This document shows positions 25,795 through 35,280 of a DNA stretch of 64,000 nucleotides, one piece after another. The position numbers were made by a program, and so were the translations under genes. Below the pieces are notes generated by a model. That model had not been told where the DNA came from. It ran no database searches and saw only the letters and a program-made list of their open reading frames with translations. The DNA is taken from assembly GCA_947646015.1 (NCBI GenBank), contig CANSEY010000004.1, forward strand, positions 1 through 64,000, given 5' to 3'. Origin of the DNA: an uncultured Bacteroides sp. (lineage in GTDB: Bacteria > Bacteroidota > Bacteroidia > Bacteroidales > Bacteroidaceae). The first letter of the stretch is position 1. Every line of letters begins with the position of its first letter.

Positions 25795-28107
25795 TTAGTA
25801 TACTTCTATCTCATCCACAAATAGGAAAGGCGGCATTCCGGCGCCAGAGTGTCCGGGCGGCAAGGCTTCAAAACCGTTTGCGGTTACTTTTACGTAGCGT
25901 GCCTGCGCTTCATCGAAGTTGAGCTCCAGTGTCTCCCGGTGCTTTCCTTCCATCCGGGCTTCGGGAGCCGGCCAGGTGCGCGAGGCCACTTCACTGAACT
26001 CCTTTCCGTCAATCGACAGTGCAATCCGCACGCTCTCTATCCCCATGATATAGGAACTCATGTCTGTCAGTGACGAGAGGCAAACTTGCTTCACTGTCTG
26101 CACGCTTCCCAAGTCTATTACCGCCTGCAACGGATGAGGATTATAGCCCACCCACAACCCGGTGGTGTGGAAAGCTGTGCTCCGCACGCCGTCTACCAGT
26201 ACCGTGCCATTGTTTCCATTATACCTATCTGACGGTTTTGTCAACAACTTTATGTCGGCAAAAGTGGCTTTATTGATTCTGACATCTTTCTCCAGCACAT
26301 CGCTGCGCAGGCCGGACGGAGTGTAGGCAATGGCTTTCAGGCAGGCATCTGCCGAAACGTAAAACGGAACTGTGTATTTGAGGGACTTGAGAGTGGGAGT
26401 GCTGCCATCCAGTGTGTAATAAACGTTTGTGCCTTCGAGGGTTTTCAACGTCACTTCCAGTCGTTGGTTTTTCATATCCGGCCGATATCCTGCTTCTATT
26501 TCAAAGAAGTGAGGGGCATATCTGAAACCGTTTTCACGGTACAGGTCGAGCATTACCGGTAGCTGTTCTAGAAAGTCGAGATAATTTTTCCGTCTGCTTC
26601 CGCTCCATGTAACTTCGGCGAAGGCGGCCAGTCGGGGCAGCATTTTATAATCCAGCGTTTCGTTGTCAGGTACGTAAGAAGCCCATAGGCAGGCTTCTGC
26701 TCCCAGTATTTTTTCTACGTCTTTGTCTGTCATTTCGGGTGTGACGATCTCCGTACTATAAAGTTTCTGCATCAATACAAGTCCTCCGGTTGCCGCGGGC
26801 TCGTTTTCCATATTGCTTGACTGATAGTTGTTCAGGTAGAAATGCCCGTTGGATGAGAAAATGACCGGATGATTTTGTTTGACGGCTTTTACGCCACGTC
26901 CCAGTCCTCGCCACGACATGATTACGGTTTCGGGGTCTATATTGTCGGAGAGGACTTCGTCCCAGCCAATCATTTTTTTCCCTAACGATTTCAGATAAAG
27001 AGCCACTTGCTTGTTGAACTCGCTCTGTAACAAATCTTCCGCAGACTCTTGTTCCGTATCTTTCAGGCTGTATCGGCGGATGATTCTTTGGCAGTCCGGA
27101 CAGGCTTTCCAGCGGTCTCTCGGAACTTCATCGCCCCCGATGTGCAGATAAGGAGAAGGGAAGAGTGCGGCCACTTCCGCTAATACATCTTCCACAAATT
27201 GCCGTGAAAATTCTTTGCCCATGCAGAGTACGTCTTTGTGTACTCCTCCGCGATCCATAGATACCTCGTAAGGGCCACCGGTGCAGCCCAACTGTGGATA
27301 GGCGGCAAGGGCGGCTGTGGTGTGTCCGGGTAAGTCTATTTCGGGGATGATGGTGATAGCACGCCCTTTTGCATAGGCAATTACTTCCTTTATTTCCTCT
27401 TGTGTGTAGAAACCACCGTAACGTTCGCTGCCGGTGCCTTTCCAAGCGCCTACGCGTGTCAGTTCCGGATATTTCTTTATCTCTATTCTCCAACCCTGGT
27501 CGTCTGTGAGGTGCCAGTGGAAATAATTCAAACGGTGCATTGCCAATAGATCGATGAAGCGCTTTACTTGCTCCACCGTGAAGAAGTGGCGGCTTACGTC
27601 TAGCATCGCTCCCCGGTAATTCATTTCGGGATAGTCTTCAATTTCGATGGCAGATAGCGTGAAAGGTGCTTTCTTTTGTAACAGTAGAGATTGCTTTAAC
27701 CATTGTAAAGCATAAAATGCTGCGGAAGCATCTTTGGCTTCAATCGCAATGCTGTCCGCATTTACTTTCAGCCTAAACCCTTCGGTGGGCAATGCCGCAT
27801 TATGTTTCAGGAGGATACAATTCTTCAGGTTCTTTTCTCCTGTACTTTTTTTTAAGGTTATGCCGGTGTGTCTCTCCATTTCGGAGATACATGTTGAGAC
27901 ACTTTCCGGCAATTCGTTTTTTCCTGTCGGATAGATAATTGTGGTACGTTCATCAATTGTGAATGGTTTTCCAGCATGAATTGTTATACCGGCAGGTTGG
28001 GGAATTTGCAGATAGTTCGAGGCCGGCCGTTGAGAACAAGCCTGTACTAGTAATCCGATTCCCAGTAGGATAACTCCATGTATGTTTTTAAAGTTTATGG
28101 TATTCAT
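25795..28107 (-). CDS. GH20 beta-N-acetylhexosaminidase with C-terminal F5/8-type C domain
   Basis: A 770-residue lipoprotein (Cys24). A GH20b-like domain (about 40-155) precedes the GH20 barrel (160-510). The catalytic pair Asp326-Glu327 sits in HIGGDEVPRDRW. Substrate-binding blocks FHWHLTDDQGWRIEIKKYPE and PEIDLPGHTTAALAAYPQL are intact. A chitobiase-like linker and a discoidin-like carbohydrate-binding domain follow (about 620-770, VIDLGSVQTVKQVCLSS). It releases terminal GlcNAc or GalNAc, probably after the neighbouring sulfatases clear sulfate. This is a key pointer that the target glycan is N-acetylhexosamine-rich. Confidence 0.95.
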   Translation of the reverse strand: MNTINFKNIHGVILLGIGLLVQACSQRPASNYLQIPQPAGITIHAGKPFTIDERTTIIYPTGKNELPESVSTCISEMERHTGITLKKSTGEKNLKNCILLKHNAALPTEGFRLKVNADSIAIEAKDASAAFYALQWLKQSLLLQKKAPFTLSAIEIEDYPEMNYRGAMLDVSRHFFTVEQVKRFIDLLAMHRLNYFHWHLTDDQGWRIEIKKYPELTRVGAWKGTGSERYGGFYTQEEIKEVIAYAKGRAITIIPEIDLPGHTTAALAAYPQLGCTGGPYEVSMDRGGVHKDVLCMGKEFSRQFVEDVLAEVAALFPSPYLHIGGDEVPRDRWKACPDCQRIIRRYSLKDTEQESAEDLLQSEFNKQVALYLKSLGKKMIGWDEVLSDNIDPETVIMSWRGLGRGVKAVKQNHPVIFSSNGHFYLNNYQSSNMENEPAATGGLVLMQKLYSTEIVTPEMTDKDVEKILGAEACLWASYVPDNETLDYKMLPRLAAFAEVTWSGSRRKNYLDFLEQLPVMLDLYRENGFRYAPHFFEIEAGYRPDMKNQRLEVTLKTLEGTNVYYTLDGSTPTLKSLKYTVPFYVSADACLKAIAYTPSGLRSDVLEKDVRINKATFADIKLLTKPSDRYNGNNGTVLVDGVRSTAFHTTGLWVGYNPHPLQAVIDLGSVQTVKQVCLSSLTDMSSYIMGIESVRIALSIDGKEFSEVASRTWPAPEARMEGKHRETLELNFDEAQARYVKVTANGFEALPPGHSGAGMPPFLFVDEIEVY

Positions 28108-28129
28108 TTGTAATCGTTATTTGTTTACC

Positions 28130-29614
28130 TCAATCTATTCTTCCCGGTTCTCTCCGATTTTTTCCCGGTTGTCCTGTCAGGTCATCTCCCAAGTCCTCCC
28201 GGCACTGGTCGGCTATCCGTTGTAGTTTTTCTGCAATCGCGGGATGCTGGCTGATGACATTGACCCGTTCACCCGGATCACGTCTCAGGTCATAGAGTTC
28301 ACATTCGGTTATTTCTTTTTTACCCAGTTCACCCGGTTGCCCGTCATTGCCTGGCATTTGTGTTTCGTAGGATACATATTTATGGGGGAATACCAGTTTG
28401 TAATATCCGTCGGTGATGGCTTGCAATGAATTCCTGTGATAATACATACACAGTGATTGGCGTATGGGGGCTTTGCTCGTTCTTTTCAATATGGCTGCCA
28501 TGCTCAGTCCGTCTATCGGTAACTGGGGGTGTGGTGCACCGGTCAGCTCCACCAGGGTGGGCAGGATATCGATATTCGACATCAGGTCGTTGCAGATGCT
28601 TCCGGGGGCGATTGTCCCTTTCCAATAGAACAGGCAAGGTACGCGCATACCGCCGTTGAAGGTGGTAGCTTTTGCCTCTCGAAGTCCGCCTGACGAACCT
28701 GCATGATTGCCGTAATTGGCCCAAGGTCCATTGTCCGAAGTAAGGATGACCAATGTATTTTCTTCTACTTTAGCCTCACGTAATGCCTGCATGACTTTTC
28801 CTACGCTCCAGTCCAGTTCCATCATTACGTCTCCATAAAGTCCCTGCTCGCTTTTTCCCTTGAATTTATCCGATACAGCCAACGGGACGTGAGGCATGGA
28901 ATGGGCCAGATACAAGAAGAATGGTTTGCCGCTGCCGGTACTTCTCCGGATAAAGTCTACCGCGCGGTTTGTATAGTTGGTGGTTAATTCCGACTGTTCT
29001 GTATTGTAGCCTATTACTTCATTGCCTTCAATCAAAGGCAGATCGGGAAATTTATATTGGGGGTGATTGGGCCACATATCATTGGAGTAGGGTAATCCAT
29101 AATATTCATCGAAACCATGCTGGAGTGGCAGGAATTTCCTGGCATCTCCCAGATGCCATTTGCCGAAAATGGCTGTGGCATATCCTTTCGTTTTCAAGAG
29201 TTCGGCAATAGTTTCTTCCTTGTCGCTTATACCAGTAGGGGAGTTTGGGTTGGGGGCGTAGGCAAAACCTATACGGTTGGGATAACATCCTGTCATAAGT
29301 CCGGCGCGGGATGCACCACTGATGGGTTGTACCGCATAGAAATTGGTCATGGACACTCCTTCGGCCGCCAGTTTGTCGATATGGGGAGTTTGATATCCCA
29401 CAGCTCCCTTGAAAGAGAAGTCGCCGTTTCCGGCATCGTCCAAATTGATCAGGACGATATTCAATGGTAATTCTTTGTCGGAATGCGCGCAGCTGCCTAA
29501 TAAGGCGCAGCTGCCTAAGAATGCTCCGCTTCTCAATAATATTCTGCTGCTGGACAATACTTTGCAACTCAGCAACATGTTGTCTTTCAACTTGTGAACT
29601 GTTTTATATTTCAT
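28130..29614 (-). CDS. S1-family sulfatase C (Ser-type, likely lipoprotein)
   Basis: A 494-residue sulfatase of the arylsulfatase-A-like type. Metal-binding LDDAGNGDF is followed by the activation motif SGASRAGLMTG with Ser99 as the formylglycine precursor and Ala where Pro is usual. IFGKWHLG, HSMPHVPL and LTSDNGPWANYG complete the site. The N-terminus has two near-repeated GSCA segments (SCALLGSCAHS); Cys42 is the likely lipidated residue. Translation may start at Met13. It lies 22 bases after the propeller gene and 22 bases before GH20, within one transcript. Confidence 0.88.
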   Translation of the reverse strand: MKYKTVHKLKDNMLLSCKVLSSSRILLRSGAFLGSCALLGSCAHSDKELPLNIVLINLDDAGNGDFSFKGAVGYQTPHIDKLAAEGVSMTNFYAVQPISGASRAGLMTGCYPNRIGFAYAPNPNSPTGISDKEETIAELLKTKGYATAIFGKWHLGDARKFLPLQHGFDEYYGLPYSNDMWPNHPQYKFPDLPLIEGNEVIGYNTEQSELTTNYTNRAVDFIRRSTGSGKPFFLYLAHSMPHVPLAVSDKFKGKSEQGLYGDVMMELDWSVGKVMQALREAKVEENTLVILTSDNGPWANYGNHAGSSGGLREAKATTFNGGMRVPCLFYWKGTIAPGSICNDLMSNIDILPTLVELTGAPHPQLPIDGLSMAAILKRTSKAPIRQSLCMYYHRNSLQAITDGYYKLVFPHKYVSYETQMPGNDGQPGELGKKEITECELYDLRRDPGERVNVISQHPAIAEKLQRIADQCREDLGDDLTGQPGKNRREPGRID

Positions 29615-29636
29615 TGGGTTTAATAGTGTTTTAAGT

Positions 29637-30869
29637 TTAATTCTTCTTTATTTTTATCCTTATCTGCACATTAAACGAGCCACCGTTTATCTTAGGATTT
29701 ACATTGTCGATGGAACATGCAGCATAAAGCACTTCGGGGTCTCCTTCTTCATTCAACAGCAGTTGCGGGCGTTCCAGGCGTTTAACTTTCACGGTATCTC
29801 CGTTTGCCAGTATCAACTCCTTTTTCATGAACAAGGAATGTTGGGGTAGCTGCCACTTGATGCCGTCGTCCGAACGCATGATGGCCAGGTATGCGTCTCC
29901 TTTGGTGAACTTTCCGTTGAAGTCCTTGAATACGGCATAAAAGCACTTGTCACGCTTGTGATACCATACGTAAGGATCTTCTGCTGATAGTTTTCCTTCC
30001 ACACCTTCCAGATGGAAGACGGGTTCATCCAAAGCTGTAAACGGGCCGTCCGGGTGGTCGCTGATGGCAACTCCGTGAATGCCGCGCCAATGCGGGTCGT
30101 AGATATTCCCTTTAAAGAATAGCAAGTATTTGCCGTCGGTGGGACGATAGACTACGGCAGGGTTCACCACAATCAGGTTATCCGGCTTCGGCTCTGTACC
30201 CTGGGGTGAGGGAGCCAGCACGTTGTCGGGCTTCACCCGCGTGCGCGGCTCAAGCAACGGCTTGTCCGAGTGTGTGAACTTTCCTTTCAGCAGGTCGGGA
30301 AACGACTCGAACACGATTACGCCGATTTTCTGGTTCTGCTGTACCCTGTCTCTTTTGGGTAGAGTGTCTGTTTCTGAAAGCACATTGTCATTGCCCGGAT
30401 CTACTGTTGCCGCATAGTACAGGTAGTATTTGTTGCCAAACTTGCGCACATGCGGATTTGAAGTGCTTTGGGCATCCCATGAGGAAGTGTCAGCGGCAAA
30501 CCCGTCCTGGTTGTAGAAGAAGCCCAACTGGCGGAAACCACCATCGGGACGTTCAGAAACCGCCAGGCCGAGTTTAGAGCCGAATACCCAGGCGCTGTTG
30601 AAGGGATGTACTCCTGTTTCGGGTGCGGAGTAGATCATGTAATACTTTCCATCTTCGGCTTTGCTCACCGAGCCGCCCCAGGTGAAGTGCCCCGGTACTT
30701 GCAAGGCGGATGTTCCTTCCACTTCATACCCGCCTTCTATTTGTTTCACCTGTAAGTCTACGGGTTCTGCTTCAAAGATGTATTCGTATGTCGGCTGGTG
30801 ACCGGTACAGCCCAACAAGCCGAATGCAATGGCAATATATTCTGTTTTCATTCTGTTTCTCATGGTCAT
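29637..30869 (-). CDS. GH43/GH117-like five-bladed beta-propeller hydrolase (lipoprotein)
   Basis: A 410-residue lipoprotein (GLLGC, Cys21). It repeats propeller-blade signatures: DGKYYMIYSAPE, RKFGNKYYLYYAAT, DGKYLLFFKGN and DKCFYAVFKDF, each typical of clan GH-F/GH-J-like five-bladed propellers. Acidic residues in SWDAQS, AEDPYVW and ERPQLLL are candidate catalytic or binding residues. I cannot place it in a specific CAZy family. It probably removes a terminal sugar from oligosaccharides imported by this locus. Confidence 0.7.
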   Translation of the reverse strand: MTMRNRMKTEYIAIAFGLLGCTGHQPTYEYIFEAEPVDLQVKQIEGGYEVEGTSALQVPGHFTWGGSVSKAEDGKYYMIYSAPETGVHPFNSAWVFGSKLGLAVSERPDGGFRQLGFFYNQDGFAADTSSWDAQSTSNPHVRKFGNKYYLYYAATVDPGNDNVLSETDTLPKRDRVQQNQKIGVIVFESFPDLLKGKFTHSDKPLLEPRTRVKPDNVLAPSPQGTEPKPDNLIVVNPAVVYRPTDGKYLLFFKGNIYDPHWRGIHGVAISDHPDGPFTALDEPVFHLEGVEGKLSAEDPYVWYHKRDKCFYAVFKDFNGKFTKGDAYLAIMRSDDGIKWQLPQHSLFMKKELILANGDTVKVKRLERPQLLLNEEGDPEVLYAACSIDNVNPKINGGSFNVQIRIKIKKN

Positions 30870-30890
30870 GTATGTTTTCTTGTTTATTCG

Positions 30891-32411
30891 TTACTTTTTA
30901 GTTGGCAGTCCTGAAGGATAATTAGGACTGTAAAGCAGGGTTTTCTCCCTTTTCTGCAACTGTCCGTCTTTCACCCATTTGTCGCCACGTTCGCTCAGGT
31001 GCTCTGCCATTGCGCGGCGCAGTTCATCTGTTTGCTTCCGGTATTTCCTGTTGGTTATCTGATTCACTGTTTCGTGCGGATCTTTCACTAAATCAAACAA
31101 TTGTTCTTCACCTGTGCGCAGGAACCATATATATTTTATCTTTCCATCTGTAAGCGCACACCAATAGTTTTCTTCCGAGTAGCAGGTGGCATGCTCCATA
31201 TCTATCCAGCGCCGCCACTGTGGATTTTCTTCTTTTATAAGTTTTAGCATTGAACGGCCGTCCATTGCTTCGGGCGTTTCTACCCCCGCCGCATCTAAAA
31301 ATGTGGGCAGAATGTCTCTCAACTCTACCGGATTCTCGATGACTTTTCCTCTGCAGTGTACGCCTTCCACGTCTTTCGGAGTTTTTATAATCATCGGGAT
31401 GGCTGCAGAACCCTCGTAGGCATAGGTTTTCCGCCATGAATGATGGTCTCCCATCATATCCCCGTGGTCTGAAGTGAAGCAGATAATTGTGTTGTCATAC
31501 ATGCCTTTCTCTTTGAGCGCTTTTACGATTCTTCCCACTTGTTCGTCGATAAAAGTGACGGCTGCATAATAATGCTTGCGGGTATTCTTTACATATTCGG
31601 TGCTGAATTGGGCAAATGCGGCGGAAGAATCAGCTTGGGGATCGGTGATGTCTTTGCCTATATGCTTGCTCCACTCTCCTTCGGCGGGGGCGGGGATTTC
31701 TATGTTTTCGTACATCTCCAGAATCCGTTGCGGAGGATCGTAAGGGCTGTGAGGACGGGCGAATGATATCTTCAAGAATAGCGGCTGTTCACCTTCATAA
31801 TGCTTGATGGTACTTACGGCCACGTCGCCTGTCCAAACTGTGGGATGTAGGTTCTCGGATAGTTTATAGGTAGAGGCGGCGTGATCGTTCCAACCAATTC
31901 CTGTAGCATCGGGATTCTTACCCGGCGCGACGGTCATGAACCATTTTCTGTAGTCGCTGCGGAAGTAGGGCGATTCTATCCGTCCGCTTTCGTCGAGGAT
32001 GGTGGCATGAAAACCGTGCAAGGCGTTTTGAGGGCGCCAGTGCATCTTGCCGATGCCCAGCGTGAGGTAGCCGTGATCACGTAGCATTTGCGGCATCTCG
32101 AATTTATAATGTTCCGCCACATTGCCATAACCAAGCATGCCGTGATGCCAGGGCGAAAGTCCGGTCAGTAATCCTGCGCGTGCCGGTGTGCTGCTGGGGG
32201 TAGCGGAATAAGCGTTGTTGAATAAAAAGCCGTCTTGTGCCAGGGTGTCTATGTTCGGGGTTATGATTCGGTCGTTTCCCGCACACCCTATCGCGTCTCC
32301 ACGTTGCTGGTCGGTCATTATGAAGATGATATGCGGCTGTTTCTCTGCTATTGCCTGTTGTGGCAGGCAGAAGGGGACGGCCAGTCCCGATAACCAATAA
32401 GTGTGTTTCAT
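30891..32411 (-). CDS. S1-family sulfatase D (Ser-type)
   Basis: A 506-residue periplasmic sulfatase with a signal peptide (1-22). Metal-binding MTDQQRGDA has Asp-Gln in place of the usual Asp-Asp. The activation motif STPARAGLLTG has Ser74 as precursor and Ala in place of the second Ser. GIGKMHW (Met for Trp), SFARPHSPYDPP and FTSDHGDMMGDHHSWRK follow. This DQQRGD/GDHHxWRK type is common among GAG and mucin sulfatases of Bacteroides, including uronate-2-sulfatases. The exact specificity here is unknown. Confidence 0.9.
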   Translation of the reverse strand: MKHTYWLSGLAVPFCLPQQAIAEKQPHIIFIMTDQQRGDAIGCAGNDRIITPNIDTLAQDGFLFNNAYSATPSSTPARAGLLTGLSPWHHGMLGYGNVAEHYKFEMPQMLRDHGYLTLGIGKMHWRPQNALHGFHATILDESGRIESPYFRSDYRKWFMTVAPGKNPDATGIGWNDHAASTYKLSENLHPTVWTGDVAVSTIKHYEGEQPLFLKISFARPHSPYDPPQRILEMYENIEIPAPAEGEWSKHIGKDITDPQADSSAAFAQFSTEYVKNTRKHYYAAVTFIDEQVGRIVKALKEKGMYDNTIICFTSDHGDMMGDHHSWRKTYAYEGSAAIPMIIKTPKDVEGVHCRGKVIENPVELRDILPTFLDAAGVETPEAMDGRSMLKLIKEENPQWRRWIDMEHATCYSEENYWCALTDGKIKYIWFLRTGEEQLFDLVKDPHETVNQITNRKYRKQTDELRRAMAEHLSERGDKWVKDGQLQKREKTLLYSPNYPSGLPTKK

Positions 32412-32424
32412 GATCTTTTGTTAT

Positions 32425-34008
32425 TTATAAGGATATGGGATCACCGTATTGTTGTTGAAGAGTTTTCAACTCATCCTTCAATTGGCGGGTTATTTCTTCG
32501 GTGCTTTCCCGACCGTACAGGTTGTTCATTTCCGAAGGGTCTTCTTTTAGGTCGTACAATTCCCAGACATCGATATCATTGTAGAAATGTATCAGTTTGT
32601 ACCGTTCCGTCCGTACACCGTAATGCCGTTTTACGGCATGTTCCGCCGGGTATTCATAGAAGTGATAGTATAAGGAGTGTCGCCAGTCGTCAGGCGACTC
32701 GCCTTTCAGCAGGGGTACTAACGATACGCCTTGCATGTCTTCGGGGACGGACACTCCGGCCAGTTCCAGGAAAGTGGGGGCATAATCAATGTTCTGGACT
32801 AACTGGGGGATGTCGCCCCGCTTGTTTAGTCCGCGGGGAAGTCTCATTATTAATGGCGTATGCATGGATTCTTCGTACATGAATCGTTTGTCAAACCATC
32901 CGTGCTCGCCCATATAGAATCCTTGGTCGCTGGTGTAGACCACCAGGGTGTTGTCCGACAGGCCTTTTTCGTCCAGATAGTCCAGTACGCGTCCTACGTT
33001 GTCATCCAGGGATTTTATCACCTTGGCATAGTCGCGCATGTAGCGTTGATATTTCCATTCCGCCAGTTCTTTTCCTTGCGGCTTGGTTTTATAGAATTCT
33101 TGGATAAGTGGAGAATAAAAGGCATCGTATTGTGCCCGTTCTTCGTCGGTCATACGGCTTATGAACTTTAGATAAGTTGCTTTCAGCCGTGAATCGTCTT
33201 TTTCGCTCAGCATTTTTGTGTCGTACATGATATCCATGTGTTTCCGGATGCTCATTTCGGCTGAGGCGGCGGCTGTGCGGTTATGGTAATCGTCGTAAAA
33301 GTTTTCGGGAAGTTCAAAAGTCTGGTCTTCGTATTCGGACAGGTATTTTCGTTCCGGCAACCAGTTGCGGTGGGCTGCTTTGTGGTGAATGAACAGGCAG
33401 AAAGGCTTGTTCTTGTCTCTCTGCGTCTCCAGCCAGTCGATACTCATATCTGTGATGATATTTGTCAGATAACCTTTCTTTTGTATGGTATCGTTGTCCA
33501 TGGTGATGAAGTCCGGATTGTAATAGTCTCCTTGTCCTGGTAGAATCTCCCAGAAGGTAAATCCTGTCGGTAAACTTTCGAGATGCCATTTGCCTATCAT
33601 GGCGGTTTCGTAACCTGCCGCTTTCAGGAGTTTGGGCATAGTTTGTTGTGAAGAGTCGAAGACGCAGGTGGTGTTGTCGGTAAAACCATTGGCATGGCTG
33701 TGTTTTCCGGTGAGCATACACGCACGGCTGGGACCGCTTAGCGAATTAGCCACAAAGCTGGAGGTGAAACGAACACCGTCAGCCGCAATACGGTCGAGGT
33801 TAGGGGTGTGGATGTGGCGCTTGTCATAACAACTCATCATTTGGGCGGTATGGTCATCAGTCATGATGTAGACGATGTTGTAACGTTCCGCATCTTTTCC
33901 TTCTCTTCGGGAAGTATGGTTGCAGGCAGATAAAAAAAATAGAGAATTGAATCCAATAATAGAATACCCCAACTTTATCGTTATATGGTCTGTTAAAATG
34001 TTCTTCAT
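32425..34008 (-). CDS. S1-family sulfatase E, probable N-acetylglucosamine-6-sulfatase type
   Basis: A 527-residue lipoprotein (FLSAC, Cys29). Metal-binding MTDDHTAQMMS is followed by the activation motif SGPSRACMLTG with Ser91 as precursor. It has the GFTDNTTCVFDSSQQTMPKL stretch, GKWHLESLPTGF, and the terminal HYGVRTERYKLIHFYNDIDV block. From memory these match the S1_11 branch that includes the B. thetaiotaomicron GlcNAc-6-sulfatase BT4656. Activity on 6-sulfated GlcNAc is therefore plausible and fits the adjacent GH20. It is 121 bases downstream of the DUF1735-LamG gene. Confidence 0.9.
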   Translation of the reverse strand: MKNILTDHITIKLGYSIIGFNSLFFLSACNHTSRREGKDAERYNIVYIMTDDHTAQMMSCYDKRHIHTPNLDRIAADGVRFTSSFVANSLSGPSRACMLTGKHSHANGFTDNTTCVFDSSQQTMPKLLKAAGYETAMIGKWHLESLPTGFTFWEILPGQGDYYNPDFITMDNDTIQKKGYLTNIITDMSIDWLETQRDKNKPFCLFIHHKAAHRNWLPERKYLSEYEDQTFELPENFYDDYHNRTAAASAEMSIRKHMDIMYDTKMLSEKDDSRLKATYLKFISRMTDEERAQYDAFYSPLIQEFYKTKPQGKELAEWKYQRYMRDYAKVIKSLDDNVGRVLDYLDEKGLSDNTLVVYTSDQGFYMGEHGWFDKRFMYEESMHTPLIMRLPRGLNKRGDIPQLVQNIDYAPTFLELAGVSVPEDMQGVSLVPLLKGESPDDWRHSLYYHFYEYPAEHAVKRHYGVRTERYKLIHFYNDIDVWELYDLKEDPSEMNNLYGRESTEEITRQLKDELKTLQQQYGDPISL

Positions 34009-34129
34009 ATATAAATAGGGTTGTTTCCGGGAAAATAGTTAGGTTTTAGTAACGAGAGCATTTCATTTCTGGAAACGCTCTCGTTATCTTATAAGAGCTA
34101 ATTATAATCGATGATATTTGGAATCAGAA

Positions 34130-35266
34130 TCATTCTCCGTCATCTGGAAAACGTACACCAGTCTTCCAAGTTGTTTCTTTCACAAGTTTACCATCTCTTT
34201 GATGACTGGAATAATCTTTGATTATGGTTCCGCTTCCTTCATTACACTTCCAATAGACTTCCAGCCTCGGAGTTTGAGGTGAGACAACATACATATTATT
34301 TGAGATTTCAGCTTGGCTGCGAGCTACAGACCATACGCGAAGTTCGCTAATACTTCCCTTCAATGTATAGGCAGTATTTACGCTATTTGCAAAGCCTATT
34401 TCTTTCATCTCGAAAACTTCTCCCGGAAGAGCATGCGGAGTTGTAAAATCCAGTACCCCATCTACATAGAAACGTATGTTTGTTCCATCGTAAGTTAATG
34501 CCAGATGATACCATTTATTAGCCGTAAAGCGTGTAATACTTTGTGGTTTCCCAGAACCTATTTTAGCCTGGAATTGGTTTTGTTCACAGGTAACATCTCC
34601 GAAGCGAGTATAAATATTGTTTTTCCCGTCGGCTCCCTTTATAGTCCATTGAGTCACATTGTTTCTGTTAAATGCATCCATGCATAAATTCCACTCCAAT
34701 GTCCATGATGAAAGCTCTTCTATCATAGGTTCTGGAACAATAGAAATAGCATTACCATTGGCTAAATATGGTACTGTAGTTACTATTATCTGATCCAAAA
34801 GTACTATTAAAGAAGATGAAGACAATAGTTTCTCGGCTCCGTTTGCATTGACTATAGCTACGGGGATAGCATATTTTTTTGTTGCGTCGATAGTTTCATC
34901 AAAAGGTTTTATTATCAAGTTTGTCGGTGATGAACCGATTTCACCAGCTTTGATTGTTGTCGTACTTTCCGAAAAACTGTAAAATTTTTCCGGCAACAAC
35001 TGATAATCTGTACCGTTTTTCTGATTATATGCTTGCAGTGCCATTGCATCTGTTCCGTATTCAACGGTTACGTCCGTTGTCATCATGGTACCTAAACGGG
35101 AAGAGATAACAGTTTTGGCTCCCGTATCGTCAATAGTTACTTTTTTTGATTGGGATTTCTGCGCATCGGTCAGGAATACCCCATTCTCTATCACATCATA
35201 TTCTGATTGGCAGGCTACCAAAAGAGCAACCATGAATATTATTCCTATTTTTGCTATATTTTTCAT
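34130..35266 (-). CDS. DUF1735 + LamG-like surface glycan-binding lipoprotein
   Basis: A 378-residue lipoprotein (LLVAC, Cys19). Residues ~25-165 are a DUF1735 domain (VFLTDAQKSQSKKVTIDDTG, then an Ig-like fold). Residues ~185-365 are a LamG/concanavalin-type jelly roll (NKWYHLALTYDGTNIRFYVDG, ISELRVWSVARSQAEI, then YWKCNEGSGTIIKDYS). Position right after SusC, SusD and GH18 is that of a surface glycan-binding protein. DUF1735 proteins sit beside GH18 enzymes in N-glycan loci such as BT3983-3987. No catalytic residues are apparent. Confidence 0.85.
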   Translation of the reverse strand: MKNIAKIGIIFMVALLVACQSEYDVIENGVFLTDAQKSQSKKVTIDDTGAKTVISSRLGTMMTTDVTVEYGTDAMALQAYNQKNGTDYQLLPEKFYSFSESTTTIKAGEIGSSPTNLIIKPFDETIDATKKYAIPVAIVNANGAEKLLSSSSLIVLLDQIIVTTVPYLANGNAISIVPEPMIEELSSWTLEWNLCMDAFNRNNVTQWTIKGADGKNNIYTRFGDVTCEQNQFQAKIGSGKPQSITRFTANKWYHLALTYDGTNIRFYVDGVLDFTTPHALPGEVFEMKEIGFANSVNTAYTLKGSISELRVWSVARSQAEISNNMYVVSPQTPRLEVYWKCNEGSGTIIKDYSSHQRDGKLVKETTWKTGVRFPDDGE

Positions 35267-35280
35267 GATTTGTTCAGTTT

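Noticed and set aside
29470..29530. Short Cys/Gly repeat in the sulfatase C signal region as a phase-variable tract
   Set aside because: It is only two imperfect copies (GSCA) with no simple-sequence run, so slippage is unlikely.
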